This document shows, piece after piece, positions 28,550 to 36,531 of a stretch of DNA of 64,000 nt (the first letter of the stretch is position 1; each line of letters starts with the position of its first letter). The notes below the pieces were generated by a model. It was not told where the DNA came from. It did no database searches and was given only the letters and a program-made list of their open reading frames with translations. The position numbers and the translations under genes are program-made. This DNA comes from Leifsonia sp. C5G2 (GTDB taxonomy: Bacteria > Actinomycetota > Actinomycetes > Actinomycetales > Microbacteriaceae). The DNA is taken from assembly GCF_013359685.1 (NCBI RefSeq), contig NZ_JABFMV010000004.1:124001-188000 (forward strand), in the 5' to 3' direction.

Positions 28550-30223
28550 TCAGACCAGCCCTTCCGCCAGGGGACCCAGCGCGAGAACGGGGAAATAGGT
28601 GAGTGCGGCCACGATCACCACGGTTCCGACGACGAGCGCGACGAACTGCGGACGATACGTGGGGAGGGTGCCGGCGGTCGCCGGGACCTTCTCCTGCGAG
28701 GCGAGCGATCCCGCCAGCGCCAGGACGAAGACGATCGGCACGAACCGGCCGAGGAACATGGCGGTCGCGAGCGACGCGTTCAGCCACGGGGTGTTCGCGG
28801 TGAGCCCGGCGAACGCCGAGCCGTTGTTGTTCGCGGCCGAGGTGAAGGCGTACAGCACCTCCGAGAAGCCGTGCTGGCCGGGGTTCCAGATCGAGACCTT
28901 CTCGATGTTGTCCTTGATCGCCGGGATGGCGAAGCTGAGGCCGGTGCCGAGCAGCACGAGGGCGGGCGTGGTGAGGATGTAGAGGCTCGCGAGCTTGATC
29001 TCGCGCGAGCCGATCTTCTTGCCCAGGTACTCGGGCGTCCGCCCGACCATGAGTCCCGCGAGGAACACCGCGATGATCGCGATCACGAGCATCCCGTAGA
29101 GGCCCGAGCCGACGCCGCCGGGGGCGACCTCGCCGGTCATCATGTTGAGCATCGGCATCATCCCGCCGAGCGGCGTGAAGCTGTCGTGCATCGAGTCCAC
29201 CGCGCCGGTCGAGGTCAGCGTGCTGCTGGTGCCGAACAGCGTGCTGCCGAGGATGCCGAAGCGCTGCTCCTTGCCCTCCATCGCACCGCCGGCCGCCTGG
29301 GTCGCGGTTCCGCCGCCCTGCAGTTCGAACAGCGTCAGCGCGGTCAGCGAGACGACGAAGATGGCCGCCATCGCGCTGAGGATCGCGTACCCCTGCCGCT
29401 TGTCGCCGACCATCGTCCCGAAGGTGCGCGGCAGCGAGAACGGGATGACGAGGAGCAGGAAGATCTCGACCAGGTTCGTCCACGCGGTCGGGTTCTCGAA
29501 CGGGTGGGCCGAGTTGGCGTTGAAGAAGCCGCCGCCGTTGGTGCCGAGCTCCTTGATCGCCTCCTGCGACGCCACCGGTCCGCCGGGGATGGTGACCGTC
29601 GACCCGGTCAGCGAGGTGACGTGCTGGAAGCCGTTGACGTTCTGGATGACGCCGCCGGCGATCAGGATGACCGCGAAGACGATCGAGAACGGCAGCAGGA
29701 TGCGCACGGTCGCGTGGGTGACATCCACCCAGATGTTCCCGATGGTCCCGGTCCGGTGCGCGGCGAAACCGCGGACCAGCGCGACCGCGACGGCGATGCC
29801 GACCGCGGCGGACAGGAAGTTCTGCACCGCCAGCCCCGCCAGCTGCACGGTGTAGCCGAGGGTGACCTCGGGCGAGTACGACTGCCAGTTCGTGTTGGTC
29901 ACGAACGAGATGGCCGTGTTGAACGAGAGCCCCTCGGGAACGGCGGGGAGCCCGAGCGAGTACGGCAGGACCGCCTGCGCCCGCTGCAGCACGTACAGCA
30001 GCAGGACGCCGAGCACCGAGAACGCCAGCACGCCGCGGAAGTACGCGCGCCAGCTCTGCTGGTTGCGCGGGTCCACGCCGATCAGCCGGTAGAGGCCGCG
30101 CTCGACGCGCAGGTCCTTTCGGGAGGTGAAGGTCGCCGCCATGTAGTCGCCGAGCGGGCGGTAGGCCAGGGCGAGCAGCAGGACGAGCGTCGCCGCCTGG
30201 GCCAGGAAGAGCCAGAGCGTCAT
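28550..30223 (-). CDS. kdpA: Potassium-transporting ATPase subunit A
   Basis: A 557-residue channel subunit with about ten membrane segments. Selectivity-filter loops show as [47 protein letters not shown] and [12 protein letters not shown], the four repeats of the KtrB/TrkH-like fold. It binds and conducts K+ in the KdpFABC complex. It begins 1 nt after kdpF. Confidence 0.97.
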   Translation of the reverse strand: MTLWLFLAQAATLVLLLALAYRPLGDYMAATFTSRKDLRVERGLYRLIGVDPRNQQSWRAYFRGVLAFSVLGVLLLYVLQRAQAVLPYSLGLPAVPEGLSFNTAISFVTNTNWQSYSPEVTLGYTVQLAGLAVQNFLSAAVGIAVAVALVRGFAAHRTGTIGNIWVDVTHATVRILLPFSIVFAVILIAGGVIQNVNGFQHVTSLTGSTVTIPGGPVASQEAIKELGTNGGGFFNANSAHPFENPTAWTNLVEIFLLLVIPFSLPRTFGTMVGDKRQGYAILSAMAAIFVVSLTALTLFELQGGGTATQAAGGAMEGKEQRFGILGSTLFGTSSTLTSTGAVDSMHDSFTPLGGMMPMLNMMTGEVAPGGVGSGLYGMLVIAIIAVFLAGLMVGRTPEYLGKKIGSREIKLASLYILTTPALVLLGTGLSFAIPAIKDNIEKVSIWNPGQHGFSEVLYAFTSAANNNGSAFAGLTANTPWLNASLATAMFLGRFVPIVFVLALAGSLASQEKVPATAGTLPTYRPQFVALVVGTVVIVAALTYFPVLALGPLAEGLV

Positions 30224-30224
30224 G

Positions 30225-30314
30225 TCAGAACTTCTCCGGCTTCAGCAGGGCGTAGACCAGGTACGCGAGCGAGGCGACGGCGAGCGCCGCCGCCAGCAGG
30301 TTGAAGAAGATCAC
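30225..30314 (-). CDS. kdpF: Potassium-transporting ATPase subunit F
   Basis: A 29-residue single-helix peptide ending [12 protein letters not shown], the classic KdpF signature. The start is GTG at 30314, with GGAG in the sequence just upstream and overlapping the stop codon of the preceding small gene (GTGA). It stabilises the Kdp complex. Confidence 0.9.
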   Translation of the reverse strand: MIFFNLLAAALAVASLAYLVYALLKPEKF

Positions 30315-30394
30315 AGCTTCTCCACCCCTCTTCCGATCAGGGCGACGATCGCGGCGAGCGCCAGGATCCCCACCACACACAGGACGTCCAACAC
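30311..30394 (-). CDS. 27-residue membrane peptide coupled to kdpF
   Basis: A single hydrophobic helix (LCVVGILALAAIVALIG) ending RGVEKL. The GTG at 30394 has a GGAGAAG site 7 nt upstream. Its TGA overlaps the kdpF GTG, so the two are translationally coupled. The C-terminal VEKL loosely echoes the PEKF of KdpF. It may be an extra small subunit of the Kdp complex; this role is inferred only from position. Confidence 0.55.
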   Translation of the reverse strand: MLDVLCVVGILALAAIVALIGRGVEKL

Positions 30395-30564
30395 GAGGGT
30401 TCTTCTCCATCCGGGCTTCACACCGCGCCGGCCGGCACGGCGGATGTCACCGGCACGGGCCGGTGGCACGGATACATACAAGTCGCGTGGATGGGGTGTG
30501 GATGCGGTCCTAACGCAATCCATACGCGGGGCCGACGACTCCTAACGGTTTCCGTTCGGAGGTC

Positions 30565-30999
30565 TCACGCCGGCTGGCGGCCGGGGGCGAAGAGCCGGCG
30601 GCACAGCAGCACACCGACGACGCATTGAGCGATCACGGCCAGCACGTAGAGGCCGTACGCACCCGCCACGAGCGCCAGCGGCCACCCTTCGGGGCGCGTG
30701 GCTCCGGACGCGAGCCCCGTCGCCTCCGCCGCGATCCCGACGAGAACGAAAAGGGACGCGACGAGTGCGAGCGCGACGCCCGCGGCTACCCTGAGGCGCC
30801 GTCCGACCAGGGCGGCGGTGAGTATTCCGATCCCGCCGACGAGGGCGGACGCGAAGAGTTCGCCGGGCATGAGGTAGTCGAACCGGACGGATCTGCCCGC
30901 CGGCAGTGACAGCAGCATGAACACGAAGGGGAGCACCAAGGGCAGGCCGGCGAGCACCGTTCCGCAGACCGCGGATATCCTCGACGTCTCCTGCCGCAT
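30565..30999 (-). CDS. Small membrane protein, function unknown
   Basis: A 144-residue protein with four predicted membrane segments (LAGLPLVLPFVFMLL, FASALVGGIGILTAALV, AAGVALALVASLFVLVGIA, LYVLAVIAQCVVGVLLC). No known family is recognised. The ATG at 30999 is preferred over a GTG at 31047, because the extra 16 residues are charged and non-conserved in style. It is upstream of and on the same strand as the kdp operon, but 170 bp separate it from the first small kdp gene, so co-transcription is uncertain. Confidence 0.55.
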   Translation of the reverse strand: MRQETSRISAVCGTVLAGLPLVLPFVFMLLSLPAGRSVRFDYLMPGELFASALVGGIGILTAALVGRRLRVAAGVALALVASLFVLVGIAAEATGLASGATRPEGWPLALVAGAYGLYVLAVIAQCVVGVLLCRRLFAPGRQPA

Positions 31000-31154
31000 C
31001 CGCCCACTCTGCTCTCGCCCCGGCCGGGCGCGCGGGCCGAAGGTCACGTGGGCCCGGCGGCCGAGGGACCATGGTCCTGCACGGAGCGCCGTCCGTCACG
31101 GAGTCATGATATGCGCGGCCGGCCGCATCGGCCGCTCGGCAGGGGCAGGAGATC

Positions 31155-31838
31155 ATGAGGAGACCGCTCGTCCAGATCGGCTTGGGAGCCCTCGTGCTGG
31201 CGGCCGGAGTGCTGTTGCTGCTGACCGCCCTCGGTCTCGCCGTCTCGCCGGCGCTCTGGGCGGTCGTCATGGCGTGCGGCGGCATCGTCTTCGGCTACGT
31301 CTTCTTCTCGGATCGTCAGTCCTGGTGGGCCGCGATTCCCAGCGCCGCCCTCTTCGGCCTCGCGGTCGGAACCCTCATGGACCTCGATCCGGACGGCCTC
31401 GCCCAATGGACCGAAGTGCCCGTGCTCGCCCTGATCGGCATCGGCTTCTGGGCGGTCTACCTCCGCGACCACCGCCGCTGGTGGGCCATCATTCCCGGTG
31501 GCATCCTGCTGACCCTCTCGATCGTCATGGCTCTCACTGCGGCCATCGGCGGCGCGGGAACGGGCGCGGTCTTCCTCCTCGGAGCAGCGATCACCTTCGT
31601 CCTCGTGGCCGTGCTCCCGGGTGGCGGAGCCCGGCGCTGGTGGTCATGGATACCGGCAGGTGCACTGGCGATCGCGGCCGCCGCCGTATTCGCGGGCACG
31701 GCCGAGTGGCTCACCGTCCTGAACGTCATCTGGCCGATCGTCGTCATCGGGGCCGGCGCGCTGCTCATCTGGCGGGCCGTACGGCGGCGCGCGCACCCTG
31801 AGCGTGCGGGTTCGACGGAGGATGCCGGCCACGTGTGA
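31155..31838 (+). CDS. Membrane protein with three internal WW-IP repeats
   Basis: A 227-residue protein with about eight membrane segments. Three repeats begin QSWWAAIPSAALFG, RRWWAIIPGGILLT and RRWWSWIPAGALAI, spaced 50-55 residues apart, so it arose by internal triplication of a two-helix hairpin with a tryptophan-rich loop. A LiaF-like four-helix start (LVLAAGVLLLLTALGLAV) precedes them. The ATG at 31155 has GGAG 5 nt upstream. Function is unknown; envelope-stress sensing proteins have a similar look. Confidence 0.6.
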   Translation: MRRPLVQIGLGALVLAAGVLLLLTALGLAVSPALWAVVMACGGIVFGYVFFSDRQSWWAAIPSAALFGLAVGTLMDLDPDGLAQWTEVPVLALIGIGFWAVYLRDHRRWWAIIPGGILLTLSIVMALTAAIGGAGTGAVFLLGAAITFVLVAVLPGGGARRWWSWIPAGALAIAAAAVFAGTAEWLTVLNVIWPIVVIGAGALLIWRAVRRRAHPERAGSTEDAGHV

Positions 31839-31958
31839 GGCGGGGCGGTCCCCGTGATCGAGGCGGCGCCGTCAGGAACCCGTTAGGGTCCCGCCCGGGG
31901 GCGTATGGGCTCCGCAAGGATCGGCCGTCAGGGTGGGCGCGCGGCGCATCCTGAACGG

Positions 31959-32498
31959 GTGAACGACGTGATGCGACGGATGCTCGAGGGCCGCGCCCGG
32001 TGGGGCACCCTGGACGTGACGCCCGCCAGCCCCGGCCTGTGGCAGCGGGTGCGTCTGACGGTCTACCCGCCCGGCATCACCCGCGGCGAGCGCCGGCTGC
32101 TGCACCTGCGGCACGGCTGGCCGGTCGCCGGGGCGATCGCGGGGCTGGTGCTCATGGTCGCGCTCAGCGACGCCGGGCCGGTGCTGAGCCTCGCCGCCGC
32201 GCTGACCGTGTACCTCTCCGGTTTCGTGGTGCTCGCCCGGCTCACCCGCGAGCTGCGCTCGCGCTCCCGCGTCGTGACCGTCGCGTCGGAGTACGTCCGC
32301 GGCGAGCTCCACGAGTTCGGGGACGTGCGGCTGCTCCGCGCCGCCGCGTCGCGGCTCATCGAATTGGACGCGCGCCGCCGGGCGGGTCTCGTCGATCCGG
32401 TCGCGTACGAGTCGGCGTGGATCGACGTCTACGAGACGCTACCCGGCGGCGCGGCGCTCACGACCGGTGGTCGAGGTCGAGCCATTCGTCGAAGGTGA
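31959..32498 (+). CDS. Membrane protein of unknown function (DUF6611-like)
   Basis: A 179-residue protein with a soluble N-terminus (RRMLEGRARWGTLDVTP...LWQRVRLTVYPPGITRGERR), two membrane helices (AGAIAGLVLMVALSDAG, LSLAAALTVYLSGFVVLA) and a helical C-terminus. The pattern resembles an actinobacterial family of unknown function. Start choice is uncertain: GTG at 31959 is used here, and an in-frame ATG at 31905 would add 18 Arg-rich residues. The 3' end overlaps the convergent epimerase gene by 41 bp. Confidence 0.55.
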   Translation: MNDVMRRMLEGRARWGTLDVTPASPGLWQRVRLTVYPPGITRGERRLLHLRHGWPVAGAIAGLVLMVALSDAGPVLSLAAALTVYLSGFVVLARLTRELRSRSRVVTVASEYVRGELHEFGDVRLLRAAASRLIELDARRRAGLVDPVAYESAWIDVYETLPGGAALTTGGRGRAIRRR

Positions 32499-33207
32499 TC
32501 GAGCCCTGGTCCGCGCCGGGGGTGCCGCGGAGGACGCCCGACGCGATGGCCTTCCAGTAGAGCCCGGGCAGCGTGATCTCGATCGTCGGCCGCTTGACTC
32601 CGTCGTGGGCGAGCATGCGGCGCACCATGTCGATCAGCCGCTCGTCCTCCGGGCCGACGAGGTCGCGGGTCCGGCCGGCGGCCCCGGTCTCGGCGATGGC
32701 CACGAGCCGGGCTCCCACCTCGCGTGCGGCGACGGGACGGATGAGTGCGGTCGGGACCGCGGCGAGCGGACCGACCGCGCCGCGGACGAGCACCTGCTCG
32801 GCGAACTCGTGGAACTGCGCTGCCCGCAGGATCGACCACGGCACGTCCCCGCCGATGACGGCTCTCTCCTGCGCGAGCTTGCCGGCGTAGTAGGAGGCGT
32901 CGATGTCGTCGATCCCGACGATCGAGAGCGCGATGTGGTGTCCGACTCCGGAGGCCGTCTCAGCGTCGAGGAGATTCCGGCTGACCGTCTCGAAGAACTC
33001 GACGGAGCGCTTCTTCGAGGTGGACGAGAGGCTCGTGACGTCGATGAGCGCATCCACGCCGACGAGCGCCGGAGCGAGCCCGCTGCCGGTCTCCAGGTCG
33101 TGGCCGGTGCGGCGGGAGAGGACGAGGACCTCGTGCCCCCGACCTGCAGCGGCCGCGGCTGCCCAGCGTCCGACCGTGCCGTGGCCGCCGGCGATCGCGA
33201 TCCTCAT
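32458..33207 (-). CDS. NAD(P)-binding epimerase/NmrA-like oxidoreductase
   Basis: A 249-residue Rossmann protein. The dinucleotide motif is IAGGHGTVGRW at the N-terminus. The segment HHIALSIVGIDDIDASYYAGKLAQERAV matches atypical short-chain epimerases of the NmrA/YtfG kind, and the usual YxxxK appears as YYAGK. It probably reduces or senses small electrophiles or sugars. It overlaps the upstream DUF4345-like gene by 4 nt (ATGA). An ECF41 promoter precedes that gene, and ECF41 sigma factors typically control such oxidoreductases or epimerases. Confidence 0.8.
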   Translation of the reverse strand: MRIAIAGGHGTVGRWAAAAAAGRGHEVLVLSRRTGHDLETGSGLAPALVGVDALIDVTSLSSTSKKRSVEFFETVSRNLLDAETASGVGHHIALSIVGIDDIDASYYAGKLAQERAVIGGDVPWSILRAAQFHEFAEQVLVRGAVGPLAAVPTALIRPVAAREVGARLVAIAETGAAGRTRDLVGPEDERLIDMVRRMLAHDGVKRPTIEITLPGLYWKAIASGVLRGTPGADQGSITFDEWLDLDHRS

Positions 33208-33623
33208 CGGGTGACCGCCTTCCGGTCGGCGCCGGCGGGGAGGAGCAGGATCACGCCGAGCAGCAGGCTGACGAGCAGCGAGATCACCTCGCCGACCGCG
33301 TCGACGGGAGTCATGTGGTCGAGGTGGAGCACGTGGTACAGGAAGTGCAGCGCTCCGAACACCGTCCAGGCGATGCCGAGGAGCCGGTAGGCCGCGGGAC
33401 TCCGCCAGATCAGCCCGGCGATGCTCGCGGCGGCCAGCGCGAGATACATCCCGCCGACGTCACGGACGAGGTGCTCGTTGAAGGGCCCGTCGACCGACAC
33501 CCAGGGCCCGGGGATGCCGGGGAAGACGTCGTAGAAGCTCTGCGGGAAGACGTAGGCCCACACGCCCACGAAGAGTGCCAGCACGGCCGAGAGGGCGAGT
33601 GCGGCGAACTGTACCTTTCTCAT
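33204..33623 (-). CDS. DUF4345-like membrane protein, ECF41 target
   Basis: A 139-residue protein with four membrane helices and the central motif DGPFNEHLVRDVGGMYLALA, typical of small DUF4345-like proteins. Function is unknown. The ATG at 33623 lies 8 nt downstream of the ECF41-type -10 (CGTC), implying a very short leader. It overlaps the epimerase gene and is probably expressed with it when the adjacent sigma factor is active. Confidence 0.7.
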   Translation of the reverse strand: MRKVQFAALALSAVLALFVGVWAYVFPQSFYDVFPGIPGPWVSVDGPFNEHLVRDVGGMYLALAAASIAGLIWRSPAAYRLLGIAWTVFGALHFLYHVLHLDHMTPVDAVGEVISLLVSLLLGVILLLPAGADRKAVTR

Positions 33624-33631
33624 ACCTCCCA

Positions 33632-33656
33632 GACGACGCAGCGACCGGAAGTGTGA
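33632..33656 (-). promoter_or_regulatory. ECF41-type promoter of the membrane protein-epimerase operon
   Basis: On the minus strand TCACA (33652-33656) is followed after exactly 16 nt by CGTC (33632-33635). The known ECF41 consensus is TGTCACA-N16-CGTC. The spacer end GCTGCGT and the following word match the promoter of the sigma gene itself at 34579-34603. Confidence 0.8.
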
Positions 33657-33659
33657 TCC

Positions 33660-34553
33660 TCACGCGTGCCACTGCAGCAGCTTCTCGGGATTGAGCATCA
33701 TCCAGACGTCGCGGACCCGGCCGTCCACGACGTTCAGGTTGACGATGCCCGTCACGGCGCCGTCCCGTCGCAGGGCGAAGGCCGCGCCGTCGGTGGTCTC
33801 GAGGATCTCGACCTCGGTCTCCGGCTGCTTGGCGAGCGCGCCGAGCAGGAAGCGGCCGACCCGGTCGGCCCCGTAGACCGGCCGGCGGGCGGCACTGACG
33901 AACCCGCCGCCGTCGGAGCGCAGCTCCACGGCGGGGTCCAGGATCCTGGTCAGGGCCGCCAGGTCGCCCGCGTGGCAGGCGGCGGCGAACGCTTCGACGA
34001 CGGCGTTGTGCTCGGTGCGCGAGACGGCCCGGTCCCTGGCCTCCCGGATGCGGCGGCGCGCGGTCGTGGCGAGCTGACGGACTGCCGGCGCCGAGCGGCC
34101 GACGATCCGCCCGATCTCGTCGAACGGCAGCGCGAACACGTCGTGCAGGACGAAGGCCACGCGCTCCGGCGGGGTGAGCGCCTCCAGGACGACCAGGAGG
34201 GCGCTGCTGACGGAGTCGTCCAGGGTCACCTGGTCGAGCGGGTCCGCGGCGGTGGATCCGGAGCTGAAGTAGCCGGCGGGCAGCGGCTCGGGCAGCCACT
34301 CGCCGACATAGTGCTCCCGGCGGGCTCGGGCGGTGCCGAGCATGTCCAGGCACACCCGGCCCAGGACGCGGGTCAGCCAGGCCTGTGGGTTCACGATCCG
34401 GTCGCGGTCGGGCTCGGTCATCCGGTACCAGCGCGTGTAGGTCTCCTGGACCGCGTCCTCCGCCTCGCCGGTCGTCCCGAGCATCCGGTAGGCGATCGCG
34501 ACCAGCCGCTGCCGCTCGCCGATCGCCTCCGCCAGGTGCTTCTCGTCGCCCAC
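33660..34553 (-). CDS. ECF41-family RNA polymerase sigma factor with SnoaL-like C-terminus
   Basis: A 297-residue sigma factor. Region 2 is near residues 8-75 (ERQRLVAIAYRMLGTTGEAEDAVQETYTRWY) and region 4 near 110-165 (ALTPPERVAFVLHDVFALPFDEIGRIVGRSAPAVRQL). A SnoaL-like regulatory domain follows to the end, with SDGGG and the final NPEK, both ECF41 markers. The C-terminal domain modulates activity in place of a separate anti-sigma factor. The start is GTG at 34553 with an AAGGAGGG ribosome site. It carries an ECF41 promoter of its own, indicating autoregulation. Confidence 0.9.
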   Translation of the reverse strand: MGDEKHLAEAIGERQRLVAIAYRMLGTTGEAEDAVQETYTRWYRMTEPDRDRIVNPQAWLTRVLGRVCLDMLGTARARREHYVGEWLPEPLPAGYFSSGSTAADPLDQVTLDDSVSSALLVVLEALTPPERVAFVLHDVFALPFDEIGRIVGRSAPAVRQLATTARRRIREARDRAVSRTEHNAVVEAFAAACHAGDLAALTRILDPAVELRSDGGGFVSAARRPVYGADRVGRFLLGALAKQPETEVEILETTDGAAFALRRDGAVTGIVNLNVVDGRVRDVWMMLNPEKLLQWHA

Positions 34554-34578
34554 CGCATCCCTCCTTCGACAACAACCA

Positions 34579-34603
34579 GACGACGCAGCGGCTGCGGATG
34601 TGA
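34579..34603 (-). promoter_or_regulatory. Autoregulatory ECF41-type promoter of the sigma gene
   Basis: On the minus strand TCACA (34599-34603) is followed after exactly 16 nt by CGTC (34579-34582), the same layout as at 33632-33656. The stretch GCTGCGTCGTCTGG is shared by both promoters. A roughly 19-nt leader with GGAGGG leads to the GTG at 34553. Confidence 0.8.
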
Positions 34604-34623
34604 CGCCGCCGGCGAGAACGGGT

Positions 34624-35757
34624 TCAGGCGGGCAGGGAGCGCGCCCGGTCCAGCACCGCACGCCCGGCCGCGGCCACATCGTCCGCGGTCCAGCGGAGCG
34701 CGTCGTCGCGGATCGTCGCCTCCGCGACGGACGCATCGCCGTCGGTCCACCAGCCGTGCAACCAGCGGTCGCCGGTGGCCTCCAGGTGCTCCAGGACCGC
34801 CGTGTCGATGCTCGCGGCGGGCAGGTCGCAGGTGACCCAGAACTCGTTGATGTGCGGCAGGTCCCCCGCGATCCGGAGCTCGGGCAGGCGCCGCAGCCCC
34901 TCCGCGACGACCGCGGCGTGCCGCACCCAGGCGTCCATCCGGTCCAGGTGCGCGTCGAGCCCGTCGAGGGCGGCGACGACGGCCGGGAACTGCTGGAAGA
35001 CGTTGCCGCCGTAACGGGTGCGCCAGTCGCGGGCCTCCTCGATCACGTCGGCGGGTGCCGCGATCAGTGCGCCGGAGATCGCGCCAACGCCCTTGTACAT
35101 CGAGACGTAGACGGAGTCGGCCTCCGCGGCGATCTCGGCGGCCGTCTTGCCGAAGCGGGTGCGCGACTCCCAGAGCCGGGCGCCGTCGACGTGCAACGGG
35201 ATGCCGCGCTCGCGCGCCGCCTCGGCGAACGCCGCGTACTCCTCCCACGTCGGGAGCACGTAGCCGAGCTCCTGCATCGGCAGCTCCACGACGGCTGCGG
35301 CGAGCGGCCCCGCTGTTGCCCGCAGCTCGTCCGCCGTCGGGTGGCGCCGTTCCGTCGTCGGGTGGACGGCCTCCAGCCCGCTGAGCTCGGCGAACGCGCC
35401 CTCCTCCTGCAGCTGGGTGTGGTGGAGCGGGTGAACGGCGACCCGCCGGCTCCCGCCTCGATCCGCCCACACCTGCAGGATCGCCTGCTGCGCCATGGTC
35501 CCGGTGGGGAACCAGAGCGCGGCCGGCTTGCCCAGCAGGTCGGCGACGCGCGCCTCGAGCCGCTCGACGATACCGCCGCCGTACAGGTCGACCGGCTCGA
35601 CCGCTGCGGCGTGCGGCGACGCCGCCAGGGCACCCAGCCGCTCCCCCGCGGTCACCGGCCGCGCGTTGGACAGCAGGCGCGCGGCCGTGCGGGATGCCGT
35701 CCACTGCCGCTGCTGCTCGGAGGCGCGTGCGGTGGGGTCGTCGTCGGTTCCGGCCAT
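34624..35757 (-). CDS. Threonine aldolase-like PLP-dependent enzyme
   Basis: A 377-residue fold-type I PLP protein of the beta-eliminating lyase/threonine aldolase family. The cofactor lysine is in YVSMYKGVGAISGA, and the preceding LHVDGARLWES carries the PLP-binding aspartate. The substrate loop LYGGGIVERLEARVADLLGK is also typical. It probably cleaves beta-hydroxy amino acids to glycine and an aldehyde; stereospecificity cannot be read. The ATG at 35757 has TAGCGT 6 nt upstream. It stands alone between the ECF41 sigma gene and a DedA gene. Confidence 0.8.
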   Translation of the reverse strand: MAGTDDDPTARASEQQRQWTASRTAARLLSNARPVTAGERLGALAASPHAAAVEPVDLYGGGIVERLEARVADLLGKPAALWFPTGTMAQQAILQVWADRGGSRRVAVHPLHHTQLQEEGAFAELSGLEAVHPTTERRHPTADELRATAGPLAAAVVELPMQELGYVLPTWEEYAAFAEAARERGIPLHVDGARLWESRTRFGKTAAEIAAEADSVYVSMYKGVGAISGALIAAPADVIEEARDWRTRYGGNVFQQFPAVVAALDGLDAHLDRMDAWVRHAAVVAEGLRRLPELRIAGDLPHINEFWVTCDLPAASIDTAVLEHLEATGDRWLHGWWTDGDASVAEATIRDDALRWTADDVAAAGRAVLDRARSLPA

Positions 35758-35781
35758 GGCGACACGCTACTCGTCGGACCG

Positions 35782-36414
35782 CTACTCCTGCTCGCTGCGC
35801 ACGCGCGCCCGGCGACGGCGGAGTGCGCCGATGACGATCGGGGCGACCGAGATCACCACGACGACGATCATGAGCACGTCGATGTTGTTCGCGACGAACG
35901 GGATGCCGCCCAGCAGCACGCCCACCAGCACCATGACGATGACCCAGCTCACGCCGCCCAGCGCGTTCCACACCAGGAAGCGGCGGTAGGGCATCGCCGC
36001 GATGCCGGCCGAGAGGGGCACGTAGGTGCGGACGAACGGCACGAAGCGCCCGAGCACCAGCGAAGGCCCTCCCCACTTGGCGAAGAAGGCCTCCGCCGCC
36101 TCGAGGCGCTCGGTCTTGAGCACCCGGGCGTCGGGCTTGAAGAGTCTCCGGCCGAACCGCTTGCCGATCCAGTAGCCGGTCTGGTCGCCCGCGAAGGCGG
36201 CGACCACGGCGACGACAGCGATCTGCCAGATCTGGATGCCGAGCTGCGGCGCGAGGATCGCCGCGGTGATGAGCAGCGAATCCCCCGGCAGGAAGGGGAA
36301 CAGCACACCGGACTCGATGAACACGACGACGGCGATGCCCACGAGCACCCACGGTCCGAAGGCGTGCAGCCAGGTGGACGCGTCGAAGAGGGGGATGGCG
36401 GCGTGCAGGATCAT
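35782..36414 (-). CDS. DedA-family membrane protein
   Basis: A 210-residue polytopic protein with the DedA/SNARE-associated signature: VFIESGVLFPFLPGDSLL, GDQTGYWIGKRFGRRLF and LVLGRFVPFVRTYVPLSAGIAAMPYRRF, with the essential arginine. Members of this family flip undecaprenyl phosphate or phospholipids and support proton-motive force. The ATG at 36414 is chosen over a TTG at 36453 that lacks a ribosome site. It is the nearest gene upstream of the aldolase gene, 24 bp away. Confidence 0.88.
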   Translation of the reverse strand: MILHAAIPLFDASTWLHAFGPWVLVGIAVVVFIESGVLFPFLPGDSLLITAAILAPQLGIQIWQIAVVAVVAAFAGDQTGYWIGKRFGRRLFKPDARVLKTERLEAAEAFFAKWGGPSLVLGRFVPFVRTYVPLSAGIAAMPYRRFLVWNALGGVSWVIVMVLVGVLLGGIPFVANNIDVLMIVVVVISVAPIVIGALRRRRARVRSEQE

Positions 36415-36477
36415 GCGGCCCAGTGTCCACCCCTCATCCCAAGGTGCCTCCAAGAGAGAGCGATCGCCCAGGAAGCA

Positions 36478-36523
36478 CGGAGGACCGGCCCGCTGTGGAT
36501 GGCTGGAGCGGGCCGGTCCTCCG
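36478..36523 (-). terminator. Terminator after the ABC substrate-binding gene
   Basis: A perfect 17-bp stem (CGGAGGACCGGCCCGCT with its complement) with a 12-nt loop begins 9 nt past the stop codon at 36532. No T tract follows on the minus strand, so it may work as a factor-assisted terminator or as an RNA 3'-end protector. Confidence 0.65.
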
Positions 36524-36531
36524 GGTCAGGG

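Noticed and set aside
26612-30304. 1230-codon open frame on the plus strand
   Set aside because: It is antisense to kdpB and kdpA and has the Arg/Asp/His-rich composition of a GC-bias shadow; the kdp genes are certain.
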